Shown here one piece after another: positions 26,422-39,500 of a stretch of DNA of 64,000 nucleotides. The DNA lies in NCBI GenBank assembly GCA_019096065.1, contig JAGUCH010000005.1, positions 5,394,001 to 5,458,000 of the forward strand, in the 5' to 3' direction. Under the pieces are notes generated by a model that was not told where the DNA came from, did no database searches, and worked only from the letters and a program-made list of their open reading frames with translations. The position numbers and the translations under genes were made by a program. Within the stretch, counting starts at the first letter, position 1. Each line of letters starts with the position of its first letter. This DNA is from Paracyclopina nana (Eukaryota > Arthropoda > Copepoda > Cyclopoida > Cyclopettidae).

Positions 26422-26689
26422 TTTGTCTGGAAATATAAGCGGAATTTGCCTTATTAGCTAATTTTCTTGATAAATCCTTTCAAAATCCTTTTTAATTTTT
26501 AACTATCATTCATTATTTTAGAGCTTGATCGAAGCCCCAAAAGTTAGATTTCAATTTGGAATGTGCATATTTCTCTTGAGAATTTCTTGAATTGCCGGTA
26601 CATGATATGGAAAGCCTAGTTTCTCCTGAGACTTTGCAGCCTTTTTTGCTATTGAAAAAATTGGCCTTGCAAAGTTGACGAGGCGTTTT

Positions 26690-26697
26690 TGACGTCA
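26690..26697. promoter_or_regulatory. CRE-like site upstream of the kinin gene
   Basis: Perfect palindrome TGACGTCA, 269 bp upstream of the kinin ATG, with a second near-match TGACGTTA at 26711-26718. Such sites bind CREB/ATF-family factors and are common in neuropeptide genes. Function here is inferred; the site may fall in a 5' UTR intron. Confidence 0.4.
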
Positions 26698-27219
26698 ACC
26701 AAGTTTACCTTGACGTTATTCTCATTTTAGGCAGCTTTCTTACATGTACTTTACTCTGGTCAGCTGCTTTACATCATGAGTATACTCAATATATCCCATC
26801 AAAGACTTTCAACTACGTAAGATATCTTAGCTTAAGCCGTGTATTTATGCCTCACAGAAATATGAATTGGCCCTTTCTTATTAGGAGGCTCTAATTACTT
26901 TTGCATTATGATATCCGTTATAATAAACGTAATAATATGAGAGCAGTTGAAGCTTTTACGTGGCCTTGGTCACCTGATGATCGAGCATCAAAGAACCAGA
27001 TAAACACTCAATATATTAAGTGATTCTTTGCCACAATGAATGATGCTTTATTTTCGTGTCTCTCATTGCAGTCTGTGTTTGGCATCCTTTTTCATCAAGG
27101 AAGCATGCTATATATTAACGGAATAAGAAAGTCAATATGCAGCAAATTAGCGCTAACAAATGGGCCACATTTCCTAATCATTTGGGTTAATTAAGATATT
27201 GCTCTAGGTGTATATCTCT

Positions 27220-27228
27220 CCTTTTATA
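27220..27228 (-). promoter_or_regulatory. Candidate TATA box for the kinin gene
   Basis: TATAAAAGG on the minus strand, a strong TATA consensus, about 800 bp upstream of the kinin start codon. It would fit a gene with a non-coding first exon spliced to the acceptor near 26430. No clear initiator was seen at the expected distance. Confidence 0.3.
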
Positions 27229-28659
27229 TTCATGAAGCCACTAGGATCGAGTCTGGGTGTCGACGTTTTAAACCTTGAAAGATGCTCTAAAGTTTTCACT
27301 CGTGACATTTCACCTATCTTTCGAGTTTGCAAAACTTGAAAGAAGTTAGATATATCTAGTCAATTTGAGTGGACATTCTACTTCCAGCTCATGTGACATA
27401 ACCAGCAGCAGTATAGACCATCTGCACAATTCTTCCTTTTTGCACCCAGCTTGAAGTGGTAAGTAATCCAGGCAAAATTACTTTCTGCCTCCAAAATTGA
27501 TAATGGGAAAACTTTTCAATTTCCATGTGAAAGAAAGCCTTTGTCATACGACTAGCTGACTTTTTTGCCATATTGAAAGTCTCATTTGAAATGGCTTTTT
27601 AAAAAGCTGGCAATTCATTCTACCACAAAAACGACGTGAACGCGTATAATCTTGCCACAATTATGCTACGAATTATTGGTCGCAATAAATACCTGAAACG
27701 TTGGAAAATTACCTTAGAGCGTGGTTACGTGAAAAAAGAAAACGCAAAAAGGTTTTTGTGTGTAGCAGTTCGTCTTCTCCCAGCCAAACTTTTCGCGAGT
27801 ATCCGATGGTTGCTTCTGGTCCGTCGAAGTCGAGTTGCTTTCTTATATGCGCTGAGAAACTTCGCGTGCGACGCGCGACGCGATATCCTTCAACGCGCTG
27901 CCAAAAAGCCAAACACCGTTGTGGGCATAAAACGTAGGCCTTCATTTGAAGAAGCTTTAAGTTTGATGCGAAAGCCTTCATTTAAAGGAATTTCTTCAAA
28001 GAAGTCAAGTATTTCTTTTTAGAAAGCTCGAAGCTTATGTTTTAACCGCCGAGTGCGTCATAAGCTGGCTATTTTTACTGCTGACCGATCGCCACATTTC
28101 CCATATAATACTATTATACGTAATAGGGATGAATGCAGCATGGCAAATGGTGATTTTGATACAGTCCTTCTATCATGTATTCCGTATTTGCTTGAGAAAG
28201 AATAGGTAACCAAGCTTACAGAATTGAATTTCCCATGGGACTTTGGTGGCCAAGCACCAAGCAGAATACCAACAACAATCCTTCTGCCTTATTCTTACAA
28301 TTTCAAAGTAGTGATCTCATAGTAGAACTTGCTTTTATTTCATGTCATGGAGACTTTACATAGAGTACTACTAGCATAGCATGAAAATTCTCCTCCCGAA
28401 AGAATGAATAAATAATAAGGTAAAAGGACAAGATCTGATTGATTTGGACTCGGTTTCAGCCAGCAGATCGCTCTCTGTATCTGTGTCAAAACACTTGAAC
28501 ACTGGCTCGTTGTCGTGGTATTAATCAAATCTATTTGCAATTTGCTTAATACCGCAATAATCGAGTCGTGGCACAAAAACACTTGTCATCAGGGCACTAA
28601 TAATCAGCTATTCAGCGTACATGATAACATAGTTTATGGTATATAATAATTATAAGATT

Positions 28660-29910
28660 TCAACGCCCTCTGGCGGCAGAGAAGTTGGCTTTGGACAGTT
28701 TCATCATGACATCTTCGAGTGAGTCAGCCCTCTGTGGACAAAAATTAAACCAAATTAAAAAAACAACCATAATTATTACTGCTCATTTGGCAATGAAACG
28801 AATCTAATTACTAAACGATGACGTAATTTAGTTTCCTGTCAACTCAAGCAGGCTTAAACCATGAAGAAGAGCTACTCCCCCAAATTAAACACCAACAATA
28901 ATAATAATGATCATAAAATGGAAAAGCATGCAGTTGTTAGTCTACTCAAAAACTACTCTCTCTCTCTCTACTCAAATTCTTGACTTACACTCTTGACTCT
29001 TGAGCCCCTTTTCCCCCTTGTAGCAGTAAAAATAGGCATTACTTTTTTGCCCCTTTGCCCCATGAACTCTTCCAGGCTGGCCATATCGATGGGAGCTCCT
29101 CTCTTCACGGCCTCCATGTCCTCGGTGTCTTCGAGGCTGTCGATTTCAGCAGCCAGCTCTGATCGCTTGCCAGACTTCAAGACAGGGAAATTGAACCCGT
29201 TGGGATTCCTCCTCTTTCCCTTTGACGGAAAAAGAAAGCTGTTGGGCCTCAGGTAGATGCCATCACTCCTCTTCATGTTGGTGGGGAACAAAAATCCATT
29301 GGGCCTGGTCAAAATGGGGCTGGGTCCCCTTTTCAGGTCTGCAAAGCTGAAGCCACGTTTCCCCAGCTTGGGCAGGAAAAAGAAGCCAGTTGGGGCAGAA
29401 AAGTAGGGGAGCAAAAGTTCATCTTCCACCTCGGATTCCAGGCCTTCATCGTTGCTTTCCCTGCGGTCTTCTACCATTTCAACTGAGCGCTTTCCATGAT
29501 TGGCCATAAACATATCCATGGGATTCATCCCTCCCATTTGGAAGTGTTGCTGTAGTTGAGAAAAAAATCAGTAGTACCTATTCTTCTGCTGCACAGAAGC
29601 AATTAGCATATCTTAAGTACTTCTTTCTCCCTTTGTTTCCTATAAAGTACACCGTTTGCTGACGTAAACGATATCTGCCATGCATAAGAATAGAAAAGTT
29701 GTTGAAAAAAGGGAATGCCACTTTTATTATTCATGATTTGCCAGGGCACTGAAGTCGAGCTGTTGAACAGTTGGCACATTTTCCTGTTGCTTTTCAGAAT
29801 TTATTGCTATATGCTACCAAGTTAATGGCTGTACTCACCGGAGTTGGAGAGGCCCAGATTTCAGACGAGATGAGACAACAGCCCACAAACGCAAGGAAAG
29901 CCTTGACCAT
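28660..29910 (-). CDS. FXXXR-amide (tachykinin/natalisin-like) neuropeptide precursor
   Basis: Three exons: 29839-29910, 28989-29549 and 28660-28731, all phase 0; 234 residues. Exon 1 is a signal peptide (MVKAFLAFVGCCLISSEIWA). Three C-terminal peptides end F-x-x-x-R-amide: APIDMASLEEFMGQR before GKK, VMPIFTATR before GKR, and ANFSAAR before Gly-Arg-stop, the last supplied by exon 3. FMGQR also fits the F-x-G-x-R-amide tachykinin rule, while FTATR and FSAAR fit only the looser natalisin rule. The middle holds four related peptides between dibasic sites with a PNGFxFP theme: APTGFFFLPKL-amide, TRPNGFLFPTNM, LRPNSFLFPSK-amide and NPNGFNFPVLKS-amide. An acidic spacer separates them. If the GTAAGT donor at 28988 is not used, the frame ends QEFE-stop and loses the last amide peptide. 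Receptor family expected: tachykinin-type GPCRs. Assignment to natalisin versus tachykinin remains open. Confidence 0.85.
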
Positions 29911-30044
29911 TTTTCAGGTAATCAACCTAGATTAGTGCAAACACAAACTGAGGATTTTTCTTAAAAGTAAACTCTACTTTTGTGGCCAACGTCTTTTCCT
30001 ACCTAGGACAGAATTAGAAATGAACCAAGCACCAACATCCTACG

Positions 30045-30056
30045 AATACCTATATA
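30045..30056 (-). promoter_or_regulatory. Candidate proximal promoter of the FXXXR-amide gene
   Basis: TATATAGG on the minus strand with an initiator-like TTCATTT (A at 30021) about 33 bases downstream. A donor (CCTAG/GTAGGA, near 30003) and the acceptor at 29927 would define a 5' UTR intron of about 76 bp. It competes with the distal candidate at 40519-40555. Confidence 0.35.
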
Positions 30057-30219
30057 CCACCGTTTTTATTTGGCCGTAATCTAATTGTGTTTAGGATCAC
30101 AATGATTGGCTTCATTACACACTGGCCTAGCCCCTTTTGCTATAAAAAAAAATATTTGAAGAAAAAAATATCTATTTAGAAAAGCATCTCAAAAATAAGA
30201 TCAGTTCGACATTATTTGT

Positions 30220-30229
30220 GGTGAGAGGG
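30220..30229 (+). repeat. Left target-site duplication of the giant foldback
   Basis: GGTGAGAGGG, identical to 40211-40220. Confidence 0.85.
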
Positions 30230-30454
30230 GGCCGCGACTAAATACTGCACCAAACTGATCTGGACTGCATTAGACTGCAATGTACTGCAATGGACTGCAC
30301 CAAACTACACTGACGTTCACCAACCTGCACCAACCTGCATCAATCTGCAAGGTGCTAATAATAGGCTAAACCAGAATGCACCAGAAAAACACATACATAA
30401 ATAAACTAAAGCCGCCTCAACAGAAAAGGTAATTGATTTCAAATGCTTGAAAAA

Positions 30455-33400
30455 TTCCTAGAAGCACTAGATTCAATGGAAAAAAAGACTTAAAGTTTTG
30501 TCACAAACTTTATAGTCAGCGTGTGACTTGAAATGTTTCATGCCAGCTTTTAAACTGAATTTGCCACACTGCACCAGAAGTAACTTTTTTCAAAGTGGTT
30601 TGTGGAAAAGTTGCCTTTTAACACTAGCTTCCATGGAAAACTAGAGTTTCAGTTTTGTCGCAAACTTTTTGTTTCAGTGGGCAACTGAAAATCGCATCGC
30701 CACTAGCATTTCGCTACTACAGCCAGCTTTCAAACTGAATTTGCCACACTGCACCAGAAGTAACTTTTTCCAAAGTGGTTTGTGGAAAAGTTTCCTTTTA
30801 CCACTAGCTTCCATGGAAAACTAGAGTTTCAGTTTTGTCGCAAACTTTTTGTTTCAGTGGGCAACTGAAAATCGCATCGCCACTAGCATTTCGCTACTAC
30901 AGCCAGCTTTCAAACTGAATTTGCCACACTGCACCAGAAGTAACTTTTTTCAAAGTGGTTTGTGGAAAAGTTTCCTTGTAGCACTGGCTTCCATGGAAAA
31001 CTAGAGTTTCAGTTTTGTTGCAAACTTTTTGTTTCAGTGGGCAACTGAAAATCGCATCGCCACTAGCATTTCGCTACTACAGCCAGCTTTCAAACTGAAT
31101 TTGCCACACTGCACCAGAAGTAACTTTTTTCAAAGTGGTTTGTGGAAAAGTTTCCTTTTACCTCTAGCTTCCATGGAAAACTAGAGTTTCAGTTTTGTCG
31201 CAAACTTTTTGTTTCAGTAGGCAACTGAAAATCACATCGCCACTAGCATTTCGCTACTACAGCCAGCTTTCAAACTGAATTTGCCACACTGAACCAGAAG
31301 TAACTTTTTTCAAAGTGGTTTGTGGAAAAGTTTCCTTTTACCACTAGCTTCCATGGAAAACTAGAGTTTCAGTTTTGTTGCAAACTTTTTGTTTCAGTGG
31401 GCAACTGAAAATCGCATCGCCACTAGCATTTCGCTACTACAGCCAGCTTTCAAACTGAATTTGCCACACTGCACCAGAAGTAACTTTTTCCAAAGTGGTT
31501 TGTGGAAAAGTTGCCTTTTACCACTAGCTTCCATGGAAAACTAGAGTTTCAGTTTTGTCGCAAACTTTTTGTTTCAGTGGGCAACTGAAAATCGCATCGC
31601 CACTAGCATTTCGCTACTAAAGCCAGCTTTCAAACTGAATTTGCCACACTGCACCAGAAGTAACTTTTTTCAAAGTGGTTTGTGGAAAAGTTGCCTTTTA
31701 CCACTAGCTTCCATGGAAAACTAGAGTTTCAGTTTTGTTGCAAACTTTTTGTTTCAATGGGCAACTGAAAATCGCATCGCCACTAGCATTTCACTACTAC
31801 AGCCAGCTTTCAAACTGAATTTGCCACACAGCACCAGAAGTAACTTTTTTCAAAGTGGTTTGTGGAAAAGTTTCCTTGTAGCACTGGCTTCCATGGAAAA
31901 CTAGAGTTTCAGTTTTGTCGCAAACTTTTTGTTTCAGTAGGCAACTGAAAATCACATCGCCACTAGCATTTCGCTACTACAGCCAGCTTTCAAACTGAAT
32001 TTGCCACACTGAACCAGAAGTAACTTTTTTCAAAGTGGTTTGTGGAAAAGTTTCCTTTTACCACTAGCTTCCATGGAAAACTAGAGTTTCAGTTTTGTTG
32101 CAAACTTTTTGTTTCAGTGGGCAACTGAAAATCGCATCGCCACTAGCATTTCGCTACTACAGCCAGCTTTCAAACTGAATTTGCCACACTGCACCAGAAG
32201 TAACTTTTTCCAAAGTGGTTTGTGGAAAAGTTGCCTTTTACCACTAGCTTCCATGGAAAACTAGAGTTTCAGTTTTGTCGCAAACTTTTTGTTTCAGTGG
32301 GCAACTGAAAATCGCATCGCCACTAGCATTTCGCTACTAAAGCCAGCTTTCAAACTGAATTTGCCACACTGCACCAGAAGTAACTTTTTTCAAAGTGGTT
32401 TGTGGAAAAGTTGCCTTTTACCACTAGCTTCCATGGAAAACTAGAGTTTCAGTTTTGTTGCAAACTTTTTGTTTCAATGGGCAACTGAAAATCGCATCGC
32501 CACTAGCATTTCACTACTACAGCCAGCTTTCAAACTGAATTTGCCACACAGCACCAGAAGTAACTTTTTTCAAAGTGGTTTGTGGAAAAGTTTCCTTGTA
32601 GCACTGGCTTCCATGGAAAACTAGAGTTTCAGTTTTGTCGCAAACTTTTTGTTTCAGTAGGCAACTGAAAATCACATCGCCACTAGCATTTCGCTACTAC
32701 AGCCAGCTTTCAAACTGAATTTGCCACACTGAACCAGAAGTAACTTTTTTCAAAGTGGTTTGTGGAAAAGTTTCCTTTTACCACTAGCTTCCATGGAAAA
32801 CTAGAGTTTCAGTTTTGTTGCAAACTTTTTGTTTCAGTGGGCAACTGAAAATCGCATCGCCACTAGCATTTCGCTACTACAGCCAGCTTTCAAACTGAAT
32901 TTGCCACACTGCACCAGAAGTAACTTTTTCCAAAGTGGTTTGTGGAAAAGTTGCCTTTTACCACTAGCTTCCATGGAAAACTAGAGTTTCAGTTTTGTCG
33001 CAAACTTTTTGTTTCAGTGGGCAACTGAAAATCGCATCGCCACTAGCATTTCGCTACTACAGCCAGCTTTCAAACTGAATTTGCCACACTGCACCAGAAG
33101 TAACTTTTTTCAAAGTGGTTTGTGGAAAAGTTTCCTTTTACCACTAGCTTCCATGGAAAACTAGAGTTTCAGTTTTGTTGCAAACTTTTTGTTTCAATGG
33201 GCAACTGAAAATCGCATCGCCACTAGCATTTCACTACTACAGCCAGCTTTCAAACTGAATTTGCCACACAGCACCAGAAGTAACTTTTTTCAAAGTGGTT
33301 TGTGGAAAAGTTTCCTTGTAGCACTGGCTTCCATGGAAAACTAGAGTTTCAGTTTTGTTGCAAACTTTTTGTTTCAGTGGGCAACTGAAAATCGCATCGC

Positions 33401-36168
33401 CACTAGCATTTCGCTACTACAGCCAGCTTTCAAACTGAATTTGGCACACTGCACCAGAAGTAACTTTTTCAAAGTGGTTTGTGGAAAAGTTTCCTTTTAC
33501 CACTAGCTTCCATGGAAAACTAGAGTTTCAGTTTTGTCGCAAACTTTTTGTTTCAGTGGGCAACAGAAAATCGCATCGCCACTAGCATTTCGCTACTACA
33601 GCCAGCTTTCAAACTGAATTTGCCACACTGCACCAGAAGTAACTTTTTCCAAAGTGGTTTGTGGAAAAGTTTCCTTTTACCACTAGCTTCCATGGAAAAC
33701 TAGAGTTTCAGTTTTGTTGCAAACTTTTTGTTTCAATGGGCAACTGAAAATCGCATCGCCACTAGCATTTCACTACTACAGCCAGCTTTCAAACTGAATT
33801 TGCCACACTGCACCAGAAGTAACTTTTTTCAAAGTGGTTTGTGGAAAAGTTTCCTTTTACCACTAGCTTCCATGGAAAACTAGAGTTTCAGTTTTGTTGC
33901 AAACTTTTTGTTTCAATGGGCAACTGAAAATCGCATCGCCACTAGCATTTCGCTACTACAGCCAGCTTTCAAACTGAATTTGCCACACTGCACCAGAAGT
34001 AACTTTTTTCAAAGTGGTTTGTGGAAAAGTTTCCTTTTACCACTAGCTTCCATGGAAAACTAGAGTTTCAGTTTTGTTGCAAACTTTTTGTTTCAATGGG
34101 CAACTGAAAATCGCATCGCCACTAGCATTTCACTACTACAGCCAGCTTTCAAACTGAATTTGCCACACAGCACCAGAAGTAACTTTTTTCAAAGTGGTTT
34201 GTGGAAAAGTTTCCTTGTAGCACTGGCTTCCATGGAAAACTAGAGTTTCAGTTTTGTCGCAAACTTTTTGTTTCAGTGGGCAACTGAAAATCGCATCGCC
34301 ACTAGCATTTCGCTACTACAGCCAGCTTTCAAACTGAATTTGCCACACTGCACCAGAAGTAACTTTTTTCAAAGTGGTTTGTGGAAAAGTTTCCTTTTAC
34401 CACTAGCTTCCATGGAAAACTAGAGTTTCAGTTTTGTTGCAAACTTTTTGTTTCAATGGGCAACTGAAAATCGCATCGCCACTAGCATTTCACTACTACA
34501 GCCAGCTTTCAAACTGAATTTGCCACACAGCACCAGAAGTAACTTTTTTCAAAGTGGTTTGTGGAAAAGTTTCCTTGTAGCACTGGCTTCCATGGAAAAC
34601 TATAGTTTCAGTTTTGTTGCAAACTTTTTGTTTCAGTGGGCAACTGAAAATCGCATCGCCACTAGCATTTCGCTACTACAGCCAGCTTTCAAACTGAATT
34701 TGGCACACTGCACCAGAAGTAACTTTTTTCAAAGTGGTTTGTGGAAAAGTTTCCTTTTACCTCTAGCTTCCATGGAAAACTAGAGTTTCAGTTTTGTCGC
34801 AAACTTTTTGTTTCAGTAGGCAACTGAAAATCACATCGCCACTAGCATTTCGCTACTACAGCCAGCTTTCAAACTGAATTTGCCACACTGAACCAGAAGT
34901 AACTTTTTTCAAAGTGGTTTGTGGAAAAGTTTCCTTTTACCACTAGCTTCCATGGAAAACTAGAGTTTCAGTTTTGTTGCAAACTTTTTGTTTCAGTGGG
35001 CAACTGAAAATCGCATCGCCACTAGCATTTCACTACTACAGCCAGCTTTCAAACTGAATTTGCCACACTGCACCAGAAGTAACTTTTTCCAAAGTGGTTT
35101 GTGGAAAAGTTGCCTTTTACCACTAGCTTCCATGGAAAACTAGAGTTTCAGTTTTGTCGCAAACTTTTTGTTTCAGTGGGCAACTGAAAATCGCATCGCC
35201 ACTAGCATTTCGCTACTACAGCCAGCTTTCAAACTGAATTTGCCACACTGCACCAGAAGTAACTTTTTCCAAAGTGGTTTGTGGAAAAGTTTCCTTTTAC
35301 CACTAGCTTCCATGGAAAACTAGAGTTTCAGTTTAGTCGCAAACTTTTTGTTTCAGTAGGCAACTGAAAATCGCATCGCCACTAGCATTTCGCTACTACA
35401 GCCAGCTTTCAAACTGAATTTGCCACACTGCACCAGAAGTAACTTTTTTCAAAGTGGTTTGTGGAAAAGTTTCCTTTTACCACTAGCTTCCATGGAAAAC
35501 TAGAGTTTCAGTTTTGTTGCAAACTTTTTGTTTCAATGGGCAACTGAAAATCGCATCGCCACTAGCATTTCACTACTACAGCCAGCTTTCAAACTGAATT
35601 TGCCACACAGCACCAGAAGTAACTTTTTTCAAAGTGGTTTGTGGAAAAGTTTCCTTGTAGCACTGGCTTCCATGGAAAACTAGAGTTTCAGTTTTGTTGC
35701 AAACTTTTTGTTTCAGTGGGCAACTGAAAATCGCATCGCCACTAGCATTTCGCTACTACAGCCAGCTTTCAAACTGAATTTGGCACACTGCACCAGAAGT
35801 AACTTTTTCAAAGTGGTTTGTGGAAAAGTTTCCTTTTACCACTAGCTTCCATGGAAAACTAGAGTTTCAGTTTTGTCGCAAACTTTTTGTTTCAGTGGGC
35901 AACTGAAAATCGCATCGCCACTAGCATTTCGCTACTACAGCCAGCTTTCAAACTGAATTTGCCACACTGCACCAGAAGTAACTTTTTTCAAAGTGGTTTG
36001 TGGAAAAGTTGCCTTTTACCACTAGCTTCCATGGAAAACTAGAGTTTCAGTTTTGTCGCAAACTTTTTGTTTCAGTGGGCAGCTGAAAATCGCATCGCCA
36101 CTAGCATTTCGCTACTACAGCCAGCTTTCAAACTGAATTTTCTACACTGCACCAGAACTAACTTTCAT
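30455..36168 (+). repeat. Left arm: ~32 copies of a 180-bp tandem repeat
   Basis: Copies follow each other exactly every 180 bases, with a diverged first unit and a broken last one (TTCTACACTGC then CAGAACTAAC). Units contain TTCCATGGAAAACTAGAG, AACTTTTTGTTTCAGT and CATCGCCACTAGCATTTC. Variants such as GAACCAGAAG (about 31290, 32010, 32730) and CAGTAGGCAACTGAAAATCACATC (about 31217, 31937, 32657) recur every 720 bases, showing a four-unit higher-order repeat. Two units (near 33465 and 35808) lack one T. No long reading frame. Confidence 0.95.
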
Positions 36169-36518
36169 GGGGTCGTATCCACCATAGGTAAACTATCTTT
36201 CTAGCTTTTCTAACTTTCTTTCACTTAAGATATGTCTTAGTCTTAAGAAAGAGAAAGCTTAATTAATTAATCAAACTATGATGCACTCACAGTAAAACTA
36301 CCCTAAAAAATGGTACAACAATGATGGTATGATGATAGAAATGATGACAGAAATAAAAAATACTCATCACATATCATATTTATAATTAAATTTCAATTTC
36401 ATCCCATTTTTTCATGTTCATTTGATGAAATCAAAACACATCGACTATTAACTCAATATTTTCAAAAAAATGAAAAGTGTACCCCAAAATACTGACAAAT
36501 TAAAATATAAAATATAGT
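36169..36518. other. Unique AT-rich centre of the foldback element
   Basis: About 350 bp between the opposed arrays. Very AT-rich, with AATTAATTAATCAA and long A/T runs. No coding frame, so no transposase remnant seen. Confidence 0.8.
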
Positions 36519-39500
36519 TCAGTTGTCCACTAAAAACAAAAAGTTTGTGACAAAACTGAAACTCTAGTTTTCCATGGAAGCTAGTGGTTAAAGGAAACTT
36601 TTCCACAAACCAATTTGAAAAAAGTTACTTCTGGTGCAGTGTGGCAAATTCAGTTTGAAAGCTGGCTGTAGTAGCAAAATGCTAGTGGCGATGCGATTTT
36701 CAGTTGCCCACTGAAACAAAAAGTTTGCAACAAAACTGAAACTCTAGTTTTCCATGGAAGCTAGTGGTTAAAAGGAAATTTTTCCACAAACCACTTTGAA
36801 AAAAGTTACTTCTGGTGCAGTGTGGCAAATTCAGTTTGAAAGCTGGCTGTAGTAGCGAAATGCTAGTGGCGATGCGATTTTCAGTTGCCCACTGAAACAA
36901 AAAGTTTGCAACAAAACTGAAACTCTAGTTTTCCATGGAAGCTAGTGGTAAAAGGCAACTTTTCCACAAACCACTTTGAAAAAAGTTACTTCTGGTGCAG
37001 TGTGGCAAATTCAGTTTGAAAGCTGGCTGTAGTAGCGAAATGCTAGTGGCGATGCGATTTTCAGTTGCCTACTGAAACAAAAAGTTTGCGACAAAACTGA
37101 AACTCTAGTTTTCCATGGAAGCTAGTGGTAAAAGGCAACTTTTCCACAAACCACTTTGAAAAAAGTTACTTCTGGTGCAGTGTGGCAAATTCAGTTTGAA
37201 AGCTGGCTGTAGTAGCGAAATGCTAGTGGCGATGCGATTTTCAGTTGCCTACTGAAACAAAAAGTTTGCAACAAAACTGAAACTCTAGTTTTCCATGGAA
37301 GCTAGTGGTAAAAGGAAACTTTTCCACAAACCACTTTGAAAAAAGTTACTTCTGGTGCAGTGTGGCAAATTCAGTTTGAAAGCTGGCTGTAGTAGCGAAA
37401 TGCTAGTGGCGATGCGATTTTCAGTTGCCTACTGAAACAAAAAGTTTGCAACAAAACTGAAACTCTAGTTTTCCATGGAAGCTAGTGGTAAAAGGAAACT
37501 TTTCCACAAACCACTTTGAAAAAAGTTACTTCTGGTGCAGTGTGGCAAATTCAGTTTGAAAGCTGGCTGTAGTAGCGAAATGCTAGTGGCGATGCGATTT
37601 TCAGTTGCCTACTGAAACAAAAAGTTTGCAACAAAACTGAAACTCTAGTTTTCCATGGAAGCTAGTGGTAAAAGGAAACTTTTCCACAAACCACTTTGAA
37701 AAAAGTTACTTCTGGTGCAGTGTGGCAAATTCAGTTTGAAAGCTGGCTGTAGTAGCGAAATGCTAGTGGCGATGCGATTTTCAGTTGCCTACTGAAACAA
37801 AAAGTTTGCGACAAAACTGAAACTCTAGTTTTCCATTGAAGCTAGTGGTAAAAGGAAACTTTTCCACAAACCACTTTGAAAAAAGTTACTTCTGGTGCAG
37901 TGTGGCAAATTCAGTTTGAAAGCTGGCTGTAGTAGCGAAATGCTAGAGGCGATGCGATTTTCAATTGCCTACTGAAACAAAAAGTTTGCAACAAAACTGA
38001 AACTCTAGTTTTCCATGGAAGCTAGTGGTAAAAGGCAACTTTTCCACAAACCACTTTGAAAAAAGTTACTTCTGGTGTAGTGTGGCAAATTCAGTTTGAA
38101 AGCTGGCTGTAGTAGCGAAATGCTAGTGGCGATGCGATTTTCAGTTGCCTACTGAAACAAAAAGTTTGCGACAAAACTGAAACTCTAGTTTTCCATGGAA
38201 GCTAGTGGTAAAAGGCAACTTTTCCACAAACCACTTTGAAAAAAGTTACTTCTGGTGCAGTGTGGCAAATTCAGTTTGAAAGCTGGCTGTAGTAGCGAAA
38301 TGCTAGTGGCGATGCGATTTTCAGTTGCCTACTGAAACAAAAAGTTTGCAACAAAACTGAAACTCTAGTTTTCCATGGAAGCTAGTGGTAAAAGGAAACT
38401 TTTCCACAAACCACTTTGAAAAAAGTTACTTCTGGTGCAGTGTGGCAAATTCAGTTTGAAAGCTGGCTGTAGTAGCGAAATGCTAGTGGCGATGCGATTT
38501 TCAGTTGCCTACTGAAACAAAAAGTTTGCAACAAAACTGAAACTCTAGTTTTCCATGGAAGCTAGTGGTAAAAGGAAACTTTTCCACAAACCACTTTGAA
38601 AAAAGTTACTTCTGGTGCAGTGTGGCAAATTCAGTTTGAAAGCTGGCTGTAGTAGCGAAATGCTAGTGGCGATGCGATTTTCAGTTGCCTACTGAAACAA
38701 AAAGTTTGCAACAAAACTGAAACTCTAGTTTTCCATGGAAGCTAGTGGTAAAAGGCAACTTTTCCACAAACCACTTTGAAAAAAGTTACTTCTGGTGCAG
38801 TGTGGCAAATTCAGTTTGAAAGCTGGCTGTAGTAGCGAAATGCTAGTGGCGATGTGATTTTCAGTTGCCTACTGAAACAAAAAGTTTGCAACAAAACTGA
38901 AACTCTAGTTTTCCATGGAAGCTAGTGGTAAAAGGAAACTTTTCCACAAACCACTTTGAAAAAAGTTACTTCTGGTGCAGTGTGGCAAATTCAGTTTGAA
39001 AGCTGGCTGTAGTAGCGAAATGCTAGTGGCGATGCGATTTTCAGTTGCCTACTGAAACAAAAAGTTTGCAACAAAACTGAAACTCTAGTTTTCCATGGAA
39101 GCTAGTGGTAAAAGGCAACTTTTCCACAAACCACTTTGAAAAAAGTTACTTCTGGTGCAGTGTGGCAAATTCAGTTTGAAAGCTGGCTGTAGTAGCGAAA
39201 TGCTAGTGGCGATGCGATTTTCAGTTGCCTACTGAAACAAAAAGTTTGCAACAAAACTGAAACTCTAGTTTTCCATGGAAGCTAGTGGTAAAAGGAAACT
39301 TTTCCACAAACCACTTTGAAAAAAGTTACTTCTGGTGCAGTGTGGCAAATTCAGTTTGAAAGCTGGCTGTAGTAGCGAAATGCTAGTGGCGATGCGATTT
39401 TCAGTTGCCTACTGAAACAAAAAGTTTGCGACAAAACTGAAACTCTAGTTTTCCATGGAAGCTAGTGGTAAAAGGAAACTTTTCCACAAACCACTTTGAA

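Larger units (their letters stand above)
26422..28659. other. Intergenic region between the two neuropeptide genes
   Basis: Should contain the kinin promoter and the 3' UTR of the FXXXR-amide precursor. No gene supported; a 128-codon frame at 27636-28022 has no ATG start and no recognisable domain. Confidence 0.55.

Noticed and set aside
27636-28022. 128-codon basic protein frame on +
   Set aside because: It begins with GTG, has no recognisable domain, no splice or promoter context, and other frames overlap it on both strands.
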